Positions 48,585 through 58,294 are shown, counted from the first letter of the stretch. The stretch: 64,000 bases of DNA from JAPPFW01 sp965231815 (GCA_965231815.1 OZ246890.1:1984001-2048000), one strand, 5' to 3'. A program made the numbers and translations. Notes: generated by a model from the sequence alone, not told the origin.

Positions 48585-48608
48585 ATGGCGAGGCAGTGGA
48601 GCAGGTGA
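48585..48608 (+). CDS. 7-codon leader ORF coupled to folD
   Basis: Encodes MARQWSR then TGA. The stop TGA overlaps the folD ATG by one base (TGATG), and the start lies 7 nt after a TAGGTT box. The layout suggests a leaderless leader peptide whose translation feeds ribosomes to folD. The ORF is very short, so chance is possible. Confidence 0.35.
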   Translation: MARQWSR

Positions 48609-49480
48609 TGGGTACGAAGGTTCTGAGCGGCAAGGTAGTGGCTACCGAGGTACTTGACGAGGTTCGGGGGCGGGTTGCCGCCTTACGGGACGCCGGTAGG
48701 GAAGTCACCCTGGCAACGGTCCTCGTGGGTGACGATCAGGCCTCGGCCACGTACGTACGTTCCAAGCGCAGGCGTGCCGCAGAGGTTGGCATCCGTTCCG
48801 TCCATCATGCCCTGGAGGCGAGCGCCGGCCAGGGTGAGGTGGTTGCGCTCATCAGGCGCCTGAACGCCGATCCGGGAGTCGACGGGATTCTCCTCCAGCT
48901 CCCGTTACCGGCCGGACTGGATGACCAGGCGGCAACGCTGGAGATACATCCGTCCAAGGACGTGGATGGACTGCATCCGACCAACCTGGGCATGATCGTT
49001 CTCGACCGCCCGGTTCTAGCGCCATGTACGCCGACGGGGTGCCTGCGCATTCTCGATCACTATCGCATTCCGGTTCGCGGCGCCGACGTGGTTGTGGTAG
49101 GGCGATCATTCCTGGTAGGTCGCCCGCTCGCCCTCCTGCTGGCCGGACGGGGAGTTGATGCGACGGTCACGATCGCTCATTCTCGCACAAGGGACCTTCC
49201 CGCAGTCACTCGGCAAGCTGACATTCTCGTGGTTGCGGTCGGTCGACCGGAGATGATCACCTCCGAATACGTCCGTCCCGGATCGGTCGTGATCGACGTC
49301 GGGATCAACCGCACCGCAGAGGGCCGCCTCGTGGGAGATGTGAACTTCAGCCAGGTATCCGGCATCGCCGGTGCGATCACCCCGGTACCCGGAGGCGTCG
49401 GCCCCATGACCGTGGCGATGCTGATGAGGAATACGGTGATCGCCGCTGAAAACCGGCTCCGATCCACCTCGTCCGGTTGA
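48608..49480 (+). CDS. folD: methylenetetrahydrofolate dehydrogenase / cyclohydrolase
   Basis: Interconverts 5,10-methylene- and 10-formyl-tetrahydrofolate with NADP. The protein of 290 residues has the catalytic Tyr-Lys in YVRSKRRRAAEVGI, GILLQLPLP, PCTPTGC, the NADP site VGRSFLVGRPLALLL, and the C-terminal PVPGGVGPMTVAMLMRNT. ATG 48608 has GGAG 7 nt upstream; the frame is open from GTG 48596. It supplies the cofactor used by PurH, encoded directly upstream. Confidence 0.95.
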   Translation: MGTKVLSGKVVATEVLDEVRGRVAALRDAGREVTLATVLVGDDQASATYVRSKRRRAAEVGIRSVHHALEASAGQGEVVALIRRLNADPGVDGILLQLPLPAGLDDQAATLEIHPSKDVDGLHPTNLGMIVLDRPVLAPCTPTGCLRILDHYRIPVRGADVVVVGRSFLVGRPLALLLAGRGVDATVTIAHSRTRDLPAVTRQADILVVAVGRPEMITSEYVRPGSVVIDVGINRTAEGRLVGDVNFSQVSGIAGAITPVPGGVGPMTVAMLMRNTVIAAENRLRSTSSG

Positions 49481-50007
49481 GCGGTGGCTCACGGAACGGA
49501 CCTACGTGATCCTTGTCCTCTTTACGGACGGTAGCGCCCTGAGTCGGGGAGTCGTTGACGGTCGCGGTAACTATTCGAGTGGATCGGCAGGCTCGGGGGT
49601 CCGAGAACGCGAAAATCGCCGGAACGGTTGCCTCCAAACAGGGCCCGCCCCCGCCTCCACCTTTCCTGGGTTCCGAACGCGACCCGCCGAACCCCGAAGT
49701 CGGGGGAAGACAGTCAAAGCGCCCACATTTTGATGATCCCTGCCCCGGTTCGTTCGGTACCGAACAACCCGAACCGGCGGTGTTTAAGGCTACCTACCAT
49801 TATGCATCCGGGGTGGGACACTTCCACACCCCGCCACCGGGAAACCCGCCCCCCTTCCGGAACACACGGCCTGGTTTGATCAATCCCTTCCCCCGATACG
49901 GGCCATGCCGCAAGACATGGGCGCCGGGGCATCCCCCTCAATCCGGGAAGGGTACGGATGGTGGGCGAAATACGGTCCCTGAGGATGATCCGGAGTGGAC
50001 CCGGTGG
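49481..50007. other. convergent intergenic region with a decayed R2-like stretch
   Basis: About 527 bases between the ends of folD and menC. No gene is convincing. The middle part (49631-49820) resembles R2. The rest is rich in short GC palindromes. Confidence 0.45.
49631..49820 (+). repeat. diverged R2-like sequence, copy c
   Basis: Resembles the central part of R2b (about 59080-59230). Shared stretches include CGACCCGCCGAACCCC (R2b: CGTCCCGCCAACCCC), GATGATCCCTGCCCCGGT (R2b: GATGATCCCAACCCCGGT), the following CGGTACC, and ACCATTATGCATCC (R2b: ACCAGTATGCAGACC). No terminal GTGTCC repeats are seen, so this is an old or partial copy. Confidence 0.5.
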
Positions 50008-51066
50008 TTACCCATGGTTCTCCAGCACTTCGGAACGCACAACGTGATCGGGGTTCGCGCTCGGGATCCGATCCATGCCGATACCCATCCCCGGTCCGTC
50101 GGGAAGCCGTAGCAGGCCGGCTTCGATATCCCACCGGTAGTCACAAACGTCGGAAGCCAGCATCCACCGGGGTGGGACCAGGTCGGTGAACTTCGCCGGC
50201 GCCAGCGACGCCAGGGCCAGTGCATGAGCTCGCCCGACCGATGTTTCCACTAGCCCCCCGACCTTGACATCCACTCCGGTCGCCTGTGCCAGCTCCATGA
50301 TGCGACGGACCTCGGTCACGCCGAGCAGCCCGGGTTTCAGGCTCACTATGTCGGCGCATTCTCGTTCGATGGCGTGCTCGGCTTCGGTAGAGCTAGTGGC
50401 CGACTCATCCAGGCATACAGGCGTCTCGATCCGGGATCTCAAGAGGGCATGGCCCTCGAGATCATGCCTACCCAGGGGTTGCTCAAGATACTCGAGACCC
50501 AGGGCATCCACCGTTTCGAAGAGCGGGTCATCCCTCCGGTAACTGCCGTTGGCGTCGGCGGTCACTGCGAGGTCGGGGAAATCTCGGCGAACCGCGTGAA
50601 GGTGTTGCAGATCATGCCCCGGTTCGATCTTGATCTTCACTTCCTCCAGCCCGGCGCCGACAGCCCGACTCACCCGCTGTACCGTCTCGGCGGGGCTTCG
50701 TTGCAACCCGATCGCCGCACAAGCTCGGATTGGTCGGCATGTTCCTCCCATGAAGGCCCAGAGGGGCATTCCCGCTCGCCGAGCTCTGATTTCTGTACGG
50801 GCCTGATCGACGGCGGCCCGGGCGGAAGCCGGCAACCCGGCCCCTCCGGTTCCCTTCACCGATCTGCCCAGCGATCGAAGGGCTTCCCACACCTCGCCTA
50901 CCGTCTCGGTGGTGACTCCCGGGTATGGAGCAGCTTCACCCCAGCCGGTGAATCCGGATTCGGTGATCGAAACCACCACGACGCGACGTTCGTGAACCAT
51001 TCCCCTCGCATTCGTTAGCGGGTGTCGAAGGGGAATGCACAGTTCCGTCAACCGTATTTCCTGCAC
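50008..51066 (-). CDS. menC: o-succinylbenzoate synthase (menaquinone pathway), enolase superfamily
   Basis: Enolase-superfamily enzyme of about 352 residues. The catalytic Lys pair is in EEVKIKIEPG, with metal ligands in LAVTADANGSY (Asp), LEYLEQPL (Glu) and PVCLDESATS (Asp), and a second catalytic Lys in IVSLKPGLLG. These fit the MenC/N-acylamino-acid racemase group; OSB synthesis for menaquinone is the likeliest role, with racemase or dipeptide-epimerase activity as alternatives. I prefer GTG 51066 (MQEIRLTELCIPL), with TATCCT 8 nt upstream; ATG 51087 is also open. It is divergent from icd and converges on folD. Confidence 0.8.
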   Translation of the reverse strand: MQEIRLTELCIPLRHPLTNARGMVHERRVVVVSITESGFTGWGEAAPYPGVTTETVGEVWEALRSLGRSVKGTGGAGLPASARAAVDQARTEIRARRAGMPLWAFMGGTCRPIRACAAIGLQRSPAETVQRVSRAVGAGLEEVKIKIEPGHDLQHLHAVRRDFPDLAVTADANGSYRRDDPLFETVDALGLEYLEQPLGRHDLEGHALLRSRIETPVCLDESATSSTEAEHAIERECADIVSLKPGLLGVTEVRRIMELAQATGVDVKVGGLVETSVGRAHALALASLAPAKFTDLVPPRWMLASDVCDYRWDIEAGLLRLPDGPGMGIGMDRIPSANPDHVVRSEVLENHG

Positions 51067-51074
51067 TATGGGGC

Positions 51075-51080
51075 AGGATA
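51075..51080 (-). promoter_or_regulatory. candidate leaderless -10 box for menC
   Basis: TATCCT on the minus strand lies 8 nt upstream of GTG 51066, with no Shine-Dalgarno. Confidence 0.35.
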
Positions 51081-51103
51081 CCCACACATCGCTGATCGAG
51101 AAC

Positions 51104-51109
51104 TAGGCT
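51104..51109 (+). promoter_or_regulatory. possible icd -10 box
   Basis: TAGGCT is followed about 30 nt later by ATG 51140, with AGGAGA in between. It fits a short-leader promoter for icd-mdh. No clear -35 is seen. Confidence 0.25.
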
Positions 51110-51139
51110 CGGTAGTCCGGTGTGCTGACAGGAGAGTGT

Positions 51140-52411
<1,272 letters not shown>

Positions 52412-52450
52412 AATTACACACCGTTAGATGAGAGGAGGGGAGTAGGCACT

Positions 52451-53404
52451 ATGGATAGCGGCGCATCAAAGAAGGTGACGGTGGTGGGCGCCGGCAAGTA
52501 CGGGTCCACCGCGGTTCAGCGGCTCGCCGGATGGGACGTCGCGGACGAGGTGGTCATGATCGACATAGTGGAGGGTTTACCTCAAGGTCTGGCTCTGGAC
52601 ATGAACCAGTCTCGCCCGATCGAAGGGTACCGGACCCGGGTTACCGGTGCTAACGACTACGACGCCACCGTCGGCAGCAACGTAGCCATTATCACCGCCG
52701 GTCTGCCTCGCAAACCCGGCATGTCCCGGATGGACCTGCTCGCCGTCAATGCCAGGATCGTCCAGCAGGTCACCGAGCAGTTGATGGAGCGGTCTCCGGA
52801 CTTGACCATCATCGTGGTCACCAACCCGCTTGACCAGATGACCCTACTGGTGGCGGACGTCAGCGGTCTACCTCGCGACAAAGTGATGGGCCAGGCGGGA
52901 GTCCTCGACTCATCCCGATTCGCGCACTTCATCGCCGAACGGCTGGACGTCGATATCCTCTCGGTGAGGGCCTTGACCTTGGGGAGCCATGGCGAAACCA
53001 TGGTGCCGGTCCCTTCACAGTGTTTCGTAGGTGATACCCCGCTTGCCGATCTCCTCCCCGAGAACGAGATCGGTGAGTTGGTGGAGCGTACGCGCGGGGG
53101 AGGCGCCGAGATAGTGGGGCTCCTCAAAACAGGTAGCGCGTATTACGCTCCCTCCTCGGCCGCGGCGGTTATGGCGAGGGCGGTCCTGACGGGCGAGCCG
53201 TATACAGCCCCGGTGTGCGCTTGGCTTACCGGAGAGTACGGCATTTCCGACGTATATCTGGGAGTGCCGGCCCGCCTGGGGGCAGGTGGCGTCGAGGAGG
53301 TCATCGAGTTACCCCTTACCGATCGGGAACGTCAGGATCTGCACGAGGCCGCCGGGGCGGTCAGGGCAAAGGTGACCGAGATGGCCGAGTTGGTGGGTGG
53401 TTGA
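52451..53404 (+). CDS. mdh: malate dehydrogenase, LDH-like type
   Basis: TCA-cycle enzyme oxidising malate to oxaloacetate with NAD. The protein of 317 residues has the nucleotide motif VTVVGAGKYGST, the substrate arginine loop AGLPRKPGMSR (an Arg/Lys pattern typical of malate rather than lactate specificity), VTNPLDQMT, AGVLDSSRF and the catalytic histidine in LGSHGETMVPVPS. The tetrameric LDH-like class is indicated. AGAGGAGGGG precedes ATG 52451 by about 10 nt. Confidence 0.93.
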   Translation: MDSGASKKVTVVGAGKYGSTAVQRLAGWDVADEVVMIDIVEGLPQGLALDMNQSRPIEGYRTRVTGANDYDATVGSNVAIITAGLPRKPGMSRMDLLAVNARIVQQVTEQLMERSPDLTIIVVTNPLDQMTLLVADVSGLPRDKVMGQAGVLDSSRFAHFIAERLDVDILSVRALTLGSHGETMVPVPSQCFVGDTPLADLLPENEIGELVERTRGGGAEIVGLLKTGSAYYAPSSAAAVMARAVLTGEPYTAPVCAWLTGEYGISDVYLGVPARLGAGGVEEVIELPLTDRERQDLHEAAGAVRAKVTEMAELVGG

Positions 53405-53598
53405 TCCCGGATTCGTATCAGGGTCTGGTCCATCCGGCGCGAACTCCGGCTGAGCCGGATGGGGAGGTTCGGGCGTCCCGCACTCCATGCCGGCCCGCCT
53501 GGCGCCGATGAGCTTCCACAGCGTTTGCCCGAGTTGGGAATGAACGTACCGCAAGCGGGTTTCCGTAAACACGGTCTCCGGGGCTGAATGGAGGTTTC
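53405..53598. other. mdh-hup intergenic region with a short hairpin
   Basis: A small perfect hairpin (TCCGGC, TGA loop, GCCGGA; 53445-53459) lies 40 bp after mdh and may be a weak terminator; there is no T-run. The remaining 130 bases presumably hold the hup promoter, but I see no convincing hexamers. Confidence 0.3.
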
Positions 53599-53871
53599 AT
53601 GAACAAGCGAGATTTGTCCTACATAGTCGCCTACGAGACCGGCGTGTCTCGGAAGCATGCCGAAGCCGGCGTTGACGTCTTGTTCAAGGCGATTGCCGCG
53701 GCTCTCCACGATGGCGCCAAGGTCCAGATCCGGGGCTTCGGAACGTTCGAAGTGAGGGAAAGGAAGGCACGCATGGGGCGAAATCCCCGTACCGGTGAGT
53801 CGGTGCCCATCCCTGCGACCAAGTCACCGGCCTTCAAGCCTGCTCAGGGGCTCAAACAAGCTGTGAACTGA
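53599..53871 (+). CDS. hup: HU-family nucleoid DNA-binding protein
   Basis: Protein of 90 residues, the standard HU/IHF length. It opens MNKRDLSYIVAYETGVSRKH and contains IRGFGTFEVRERKARMGRNP, the conserved beta-arm signature, followed by PATKSPAFKPAQGLKQAVN. Binds and bends DNA as a dimer. GGAGGTTT precedes ATG. There is no Lys/Ala-rich tail of the mycobacterial HupB kind. An R1 and then an R2 element follow within 40 bp. Confidence 0.93.
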   Translation: MNKRDLSYIVAYETGVSRKHAEAGVDVLFKAIAAALHDGAKVQIRGFGTFEVRERKARMGRNPRTGESVPIPATKSPAFKPAQGLKQAVN

Positions 53872-53907
53872 TCGCATCCACACCTCAACTCGGGTGCCGC
53901 GCCAGGA

Positions 53908-54023
53908 TAGGAGGGTGCTGGGAAACCCCGTACAAAGGGGTTCAGCCGCTAACCCGCAACTCCATGACCAGGCGGTTTGCCGACCACCTAACCCCGTAAG
54001 ATTCGTTTTTCAGGACCCTCCTA
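53908..54023 (+). mobile_element. R1 element, copy d (114 bp TA to TA)
   Basis: Starts TAGGAGGGTGCTGGG and ends CAGGACCCTCCTA. The frame equivalent to the sucC insertion is open through the whole copy here too. Its right TA is shared with the left end of R2a. Confidence 0.85.
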
Positions 54024-54402
54024 GTGTCGTGAATCGTTGTTTCGCTTGTGTTTGGGAGACCGCGAAATCTTTGTGGCGGGCGCGACCCGACATCCTGGGA
54101 AATCTGTCACACGCGGTCTGCATACTGGTTGGTAACCGTGAAGCACCGACGGTTGGGTCAGGTACCGACCGGACCGGGGTTGGGATCATCTTGCTTGTTT
54201 TCTTCTGCCTTGCCTCTGTTTGGCCAGGCGAGGGGTTAGCGGGACGCGTTTCGACGCTGAGGAGGCGGTGGCCGGGGGTGGGTCCCACTGAGAGGGGTCC
54301 CATCCGGGTAGTTCGGTTTTCGCGGTCTTAACCCGGGTCTGTGCCGGAATCCGGCCGGGTGGTTACTTGCAATGTGTACGGAACTTCCGACTCGGGACAC
54401 TA
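54022..54402 (-). mobile_element. R2 element, copy a (about 379 bp TA to TA)
   Basis: Inverted relative to R2b at 58948-59326. Ends are GTGTC(C/G)TGAATCG and, on the other side, GTGTCCCGAGTCGG, each bordered by TA. The right TA is part of the TAG stop codon of the SCP2 gene. Internal frames of up to about 145 codons run through R1d and R2a but are not conserved between copies. No transposase is encoded. Confidence 0.75.
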
Positions 54403-54789
54403 GTAGTCGACTTCGAGTGACGAGACTGCGGTCGCTAGATGACCGAGCGCGGTCTGGTACAGCAGGAGTCTGGCCAGGTTTCCCGAGACTTTCAGCTTTC
54501 CGCTGAAAAAGGCGGTCTGGATGTTCAGATCACCTTTCGAGATCGAGGACGCGGTCGCATAGTCGGTGGTCACGGATATGTCCGGGTTGTCTATCGCGCC
54601 GATCTCGATGGTGGCGTGGCCGTCCGCTACCCGGAGGTAGTAAGAGGAGTTGGCGTCCGGTGGTGTATCACTTACTTCGAACTGTATCGACACCCCCACA
54701 CCTACCATGGCCGATGACAAAGGGGTATGTTCAGCCAGGGATTGGGTGGCGGCTTGCGCCCATTCGACACTCAAGAAGCTAGTAGCCAT
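54400..54789 (-). CDS. SCP2 sterol-binding-domain protein
   Basis: Protein of 129 residues with the SCP2 pattern: SIQFEVSDTPPDANSSYYLR, HATIEIGAIDNPDISVTTDY and KGDLNIQTAFFSGKLKVSGN. Such domains bind lipids or acyl-CoA in a hydrophobic tunnel; the ligand is unknown. It starts 18 bp after sdhB and is probably the last gene of the sdhCAB operon. Its TAG stop coincides with the TA border of R2a, so the original 3' end cannot be read. Confidence 0.8.
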   Translation of the reverse strand: MATSFLSVEWAQAATQSLAEHTPLSSAMVGVGVSIQFEVSDTPPDANSSYYLRVADGHATIEIGAIDNPDISVTTDYATASSISKGDLNIQTAFFSGKLKVSGNLARLLLYQTALGHLATAVSSLEVDY

Positions 54790-54807
54790 CCAACCGACCC
54801 CCGATGC

Positions 54808-55569
54808 CTAGCGTTGGCTGCCGAGCTTGCGATTTCGGAACTTGGAGAGCAGGTAGTCACGGTTCATAAGGGCGATGTTGTCCAGTGAGATGTCCTTGGG
54901 GCAGGCCGCGGTGCACTCTCCGTGGTTGGTGCAGGATCCGAAGTATTGTTCCATGGTGTCAACCATTCTCTCAACCCGCCTCCACCGTTCCGGCTGTCCC
55001 TGCGGGAGTAGGTTGAGGTGGGCGACCTTCGCGGCGGTAAACAACTGGGCGGCGCTGTTCGGGCAGGCGGCCACGCAGGCGCCACAGCCTATACATGCCG
55101 CCGCGTCCATGGCTGCGTCGGCCGTTGCCTTGGGAACCGGGATAAGGTTGGCTTCGGGGGCCGCCCCGGTGGGGGTACCGATGTACCCGCCGGCTTCGAT
55201 TATCCGGTCGAATGCAGACCGGTCCACTACCAGATCGCGGATGATCGGGAAGGCGGTAGCCCTCCACGGTTCGATCACGATTACGTCCCCATCGGAGAAC
55301 TCCCGCATATGAAGCTGGCAGGTGGCGGTACTGGCTTGGGGACCGTGAGCGCGCCCGTTGATCATCAGTCCGCAGGAACCGCATATACCCTCACGGCAAT
55401 CATGGTCGAAGGCGATCGGTTCCCGGCCCTCGATCTCCATGCGCTCGTTGACGATGTCGAGCATCTCCAAGAAGGACATGTCCTCGCTAATGCCCGGAGC
55501 GTCGTAGGTTTCAAACCGTCCTTCCGAATCGGGACCTTGCTGACGCCACACCCGCAGCGTGAGGTGCAT
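54808..55569 (-). CDS. sdhB: succinate dehydrogenase / fumarate reductase iron-sulfur subunit
   Basis: Electron-transfer subunit of complex II, 253 residues. The N-terminal [2Fe-2S] domain has Cys58, Cys63, Cys66 (CREGICGSCG) and Cys84. The C-terminal domain has CIGCGACVAACP and CTNHGECTAACPK for the [4Fe-4S] and [3Fe-4S] clusters. ATG 55569 is preferred (GGGAG 8 nt upstream); an in-frame ATG 55584 would add five residues. It follows sdhA by about 30 bp. Confidence 0.95.
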   Translation of the reverse strand: MHLTLRVWRQQGPDSEGRFETYDAPGISEDMSFLEMLDIVNERMEIEGREPIAFDHDCREGICGSCGLMINGRAHGPQASTATCQLHMREFSDGDVIVIEPWRATAFPIIRDLVVDRSAFDRIIEAGGYIGTPTGAAPEANLIPVPKATADAAMDAAACIGCGACVAACPNSAAQLFTAAKVAHLNLLPQGQPERWRRVERMVDTMEQYFGSCTNHGECTAACPKDISLDNIALMNRDYLLSKFRNRKLGSQR

Positions 55570-55600
55570 ACCGTTTTCTCCCATATGTAACTACTCGTTC

Positions 55601-57517
55601 CTATTTGTAACTACGTTGGCTGGGCGCGACGTAGTCGAAACGGAGATCCTCCCGGTACATGGTCGGGTCGGCATCGTCGTTCCAGTCCCAGGCGGCCACG
55701 TAGGAGAAGTGCTCGTCGTCGCGCCTCGCTTCGCCGTCCTCGGTCTGATGTTCGGCCCGGAAGTGGCCGCCGCAGGACTCCTCCCGGTCGAGAGCGTCCC
55801 GGCACATCAGCATGGCCAACTCGAAGAAATCGTTAACCCGCCCGGCCTTCTCCAGAGATTGGTTGAGGGTGTTGCTATCACCCAGTACACGGAGATCCGT
55901 ATCGAACTCCTCCTTCAGGGAGGAGATATCTTCGATGGCGCGTTCCAATCCTCCCGCCGAACGTTCCATCCCGCAGTGTTCCCACAGTATCTTTCCGAGT
56001 TCGCGGTGAAACCAGTCCACCGTCCGAGTCCCATCGAGTGACAGGTATCGATCCATTTCGGCCTGAACCGACGCTTCGACATCTCGGAATACCGGATCTG
56101 TCGGCGGGACTACCGGATCCCCCAGCATCGGCGCCAGGTAGTCGGCGATCGTGTAGGGGACCACGAAGTAGCCGTCCGCCAAGCCCTGCATAAGGGCGGA
56201 GGCGCCCAACCGGTTGGCGCCATGATCCGAGAAATTGGCTTCACCGAGGGCGTAGAGGCCGGGGATAGTGGTCATCAAGTTGTAGTCCACCCACAACCCC
56301 CCCATCGTGTAGTGAACTGCCGGGTATATCCGCATGGGTACTTCGTAAGGGTTGTCCCCGGTGATTCGCTGGTACATGTCGAACAGATTCCCGTACCGCT
56401 GCCGGACCAACTCCTCCCCTAGGCGGTCCATCGCCTCCGAGAAGTCGAGGTACACCCCGTTACGGAGCGGACCGACACCCTTACCTCCGTCTACTTCCAA
56501 CTTCGCCGCTCGAGAAGCCACATCGCGCGGTACCAGGTTTCCGAAGGCCGGGTATCTCCTCTCCAGGTAATAGTCCCGTTCACTCTCGGGGATCTCATCC
56601 GGCGGACGGGTATCACCGGCTCGGCTAGGTACCCAGATACGCCCGTCGTTGCGCAGCGACTCGGACATGAGGGTCAACTTGGACTGGGATTCGTCCGAGG
56701 CGGGTATGCAGGTCGGGTGGATCTGGGTATAACACGGATTGGCGAATAACGCTCCCCGGCGATGGGCTCGCCAGATGGCGGTCACGTTGCACTTCATCGC
56801 GTTAGTGGACAGGTAGTAGACGTTGCTGTAGCCGCCTGTGGCGAGGACTACCGCGTGGCCGGAATGTGACCGTATCTCGCCGCTCAGCAGGTCTCGAGTA
56901 ACGATGCCCACTGCCCGCCCATCCTTTAGAACCACGTCCAGCATCTCGGTCTGGGTGTACAGTTCTACGGTTCGCAGGTCCACCTGCCGCATCATGGCCT
57001 GATACGCGCCGAGGAGGAGCTGCTGGCCGGTCTGCCCCCTGGCGTAGAAAGTGCGGGAGACCTGGGCGCCGCCGAAGGATCGGTTGGCGAGCAGGCCGCC
57101 GTACTCACGGGCGAAGGGCACTCCTTGAGCGGTGCATTGGTCGATGATCTCCACCGAGAGTTGTGCCAGCCGGTAAACGTTCGACTCCCTTGAACGGTAA
57201 TCCCCCCCCTTTACGGTGTCGTAGAAGAGGCGATAGATGGAGTCACCGTCGTTCTGGTAGTTCTTCGAGGCGTTGATTCCCCCCTGGGCGGCGATCGAGT
57301 GGGCCCGGCGGGCCGAGTCATGATAGGTGAAGGCCTTTACCCGGTAGCCGAGTTCGGCAAGTGTGGCCGCCGCCGATGCGCCCGCCAAGCCGGTACCCAC
57401 CACGATCACCGTGAATCGCCGTTTGTTGGACGGATTGACCAGCTTCATCGAGAACCTGTGGTTGTCCCAGTGTTCCTGGATCGGACCGGCCGGTACTCCG
57501 GCGTCAAGTTTCGGCAC
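55601..57517 (-). CDS. sdhA: succinate dehydrogenase / fumarate reductase flavoprotein subunit
   Basis: Catalytic FAD subunit, 638 residues. Landmarks are the dinucleotide motif VVGTGLAGASAAATLAELG, the covalent-FAD histidine in RRAHSIAAQGGINA (His73), THIP-like QIHPTCIPASDESQSKL, HYTMGGLWVDYN, and the substrate arginine in DHGANRLGASALMQGL. The start MPKLDAGVPAGP and overall pattern match the type-B enzymes with a single five-helix cytochrome b anchor. GTG 57517 has GGAGG 6 nt upstream, 23 bp after sdhC. Confidence 0.95.
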   Translation of the reverse strand: MPKLDAGVPAGPIQEHWDNHRFSMKLVNPSNKRRFTVIVVGTGLAGASAAATLAELGYRVKAFTYHDSARRAHSIAAQGGINASKNYQNDGDSIYRLFYDTVKGGDYRSRESNVYRLAQLSVEIIDQCTAQGVPFAREYGGLLANRSFGGAQVSRTFYARGQTGQQLLLGAYQAMMRQVDLRTVELYTQTEMLDVVLKDGRAVGIVTRDLLSGEIRSHSGHAVVLATGGYSNVYYLSTNAMKCNVTAIWRAHRRGALFANPCYTQIHPTCIPASDESQSKLTLMSESLRNDGRIWVPSRAGDTRPPDEIPESERDYYLERRYPAFGNLVPRDVASRAAKLEVDGGKGVGPLRNGVYLDFSEAMDRLGEELVRQRYGNLFDMYQRITGDNPYEVPMRIYPAVHYTMGGLWVDYNLMTTIPGLYALGEANFSDHGANRLGASALMQGLADGYFVVPYTIADYLAPMLGDPVVPPTDPVFRDVEASVQAEMDRYLSLDGTRTVDWFHRELGKILWEHCGMERSAGGLERAIEDISSLKEEFDTDLRVLGDSNTLNQSLEKAGRVNDFFELAMLMCRDALDREESCGGHFRAEHQTEDGEARRDDEHFSYVAAWDWNDDADPTMYREDLRFDYVAPSQRSYK

Positions 57518-57540
57518 TTCCTGCCTCCTTTCCGGCGGAC

Positions 57541-58281
57541 CTAGCGGATCAGGCCGAAGGCCACGCCGAAGGGGACCGCGAGGAAGCCCAGCACGATCAC
57601 GGTCGAGAACGCGTTGGCGAAGGTTCGCCGAAAACGGTTATAGCGCGGGTTGTTGACCCCGAGGCTCTGGAAGAGGCTCCAGGCACCGTGCCGGATGTGG
57701 AAGGCGAGGGCTCCCTGGGCCGCCACGTACAAGACCCAAACCGGCCATCGGCTAAGGCTCGAGACCAGATTCCGATACACCATCCCACGCTCGAACTCCG
57801 GGTTTGCGGCGGGCACTCCGATCGTCAGGTCGGCAAGGTGCCAGATCAGGAAGAGGAGCACGATCACCCCGCTCCAACGCATGGTTCGACTCGCATAGTT
57901 GGCGGCGAGGTAGTGCCTGGGGGATTGGTACTTGGTGTCGCGGGCTGCATGGTTACTCCGCGTAAGCGCCCAGGCAGCGTGAACGTGGAGGGCGAAGGCC
58001 GACGCGAGAATCACGCGTACCACCCAAAGAGTCAGGGTGCGCGGCAGCAGTGGAGTGCCGATATCACGCAGACCTTCTCCGTACTCATCAATCCGGAACA
58101 CCCCGTCGTGCGCCCCCTCGAAGACGTGCAGGTTGCCGACCATATGGCCGAACACGAATCCGAGCAGCACGATCCCGCTGATCGCCATCGCATACTTCTT
58201 GCCCGTGTCGGAGCGGTAGATGCCGGTTAGCCATGACAGCGAGTGGGTCCGGGCCGATTGCTTTCGAGCGGTGAGTCGCAC
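57541..58281 (-). CDS. sdhC: succinate dehydrogenase cytochrome b subunit (type B, di-haem)
   Basis: Membrane anchor of complex II, 246 residues with five predicted helices and no separate SdhD. Candidate haem histidines lie in GHMVGNLH, HVHAAW, FLIWHLAD and HIRHGAWSLFQ, as in the Bacillus/Wolinella type that works with menaquinone. The start is GTG 58281 (MRLTARKQSART): TAAGAT lies 7 nt upstream and there is no Shine-Dalgarno. An upstream extension to 58389 is open but unlikely. First gene of the sdhCAB-SCP2 operon. Confidence 0.9.
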   Translation of the reverse strand: MRLTARKQSARTHSLSWLTGIYRSDTGKKYAMAISGIVLLGFVFGHMVGNLHVFEGAHDGVFRIDEYGEGLRDIGTPLLPRTLTLWVVRVILASAFALHVHAAWALTRSNHAARDTKYQSPRHYLAANYASRTMRWSGVIVLLFLIWHLADLTIGVPAANPEFERGMVYRNLVSSLSRWPVWVLYVAAQGALAFHIRHGAWSLFQSLGVNNPRYNRFRRTFANAFSTVIVLGFLAVPFGVAFGLIR

Positions 58282-58288
58282 GTCGGAT

Positions 58289-58294
58289 ATCTTA
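58289..58294 (-). promoter_or_regulatory. candidate leaderless -10 box for sdhCAB
   Basis: TAAGAT on the minus strand, 7 nt before GTG 58281. The spacing is the same as for sucC. Confidence 0.5.

Noticed and set aside
53894..54331. 145-codon frame through R1d and R2a
   Set aside because: It is made of repeat sequence only, is not conserved in the R1e-R2b copy (stop in R1e) and has no start signal.
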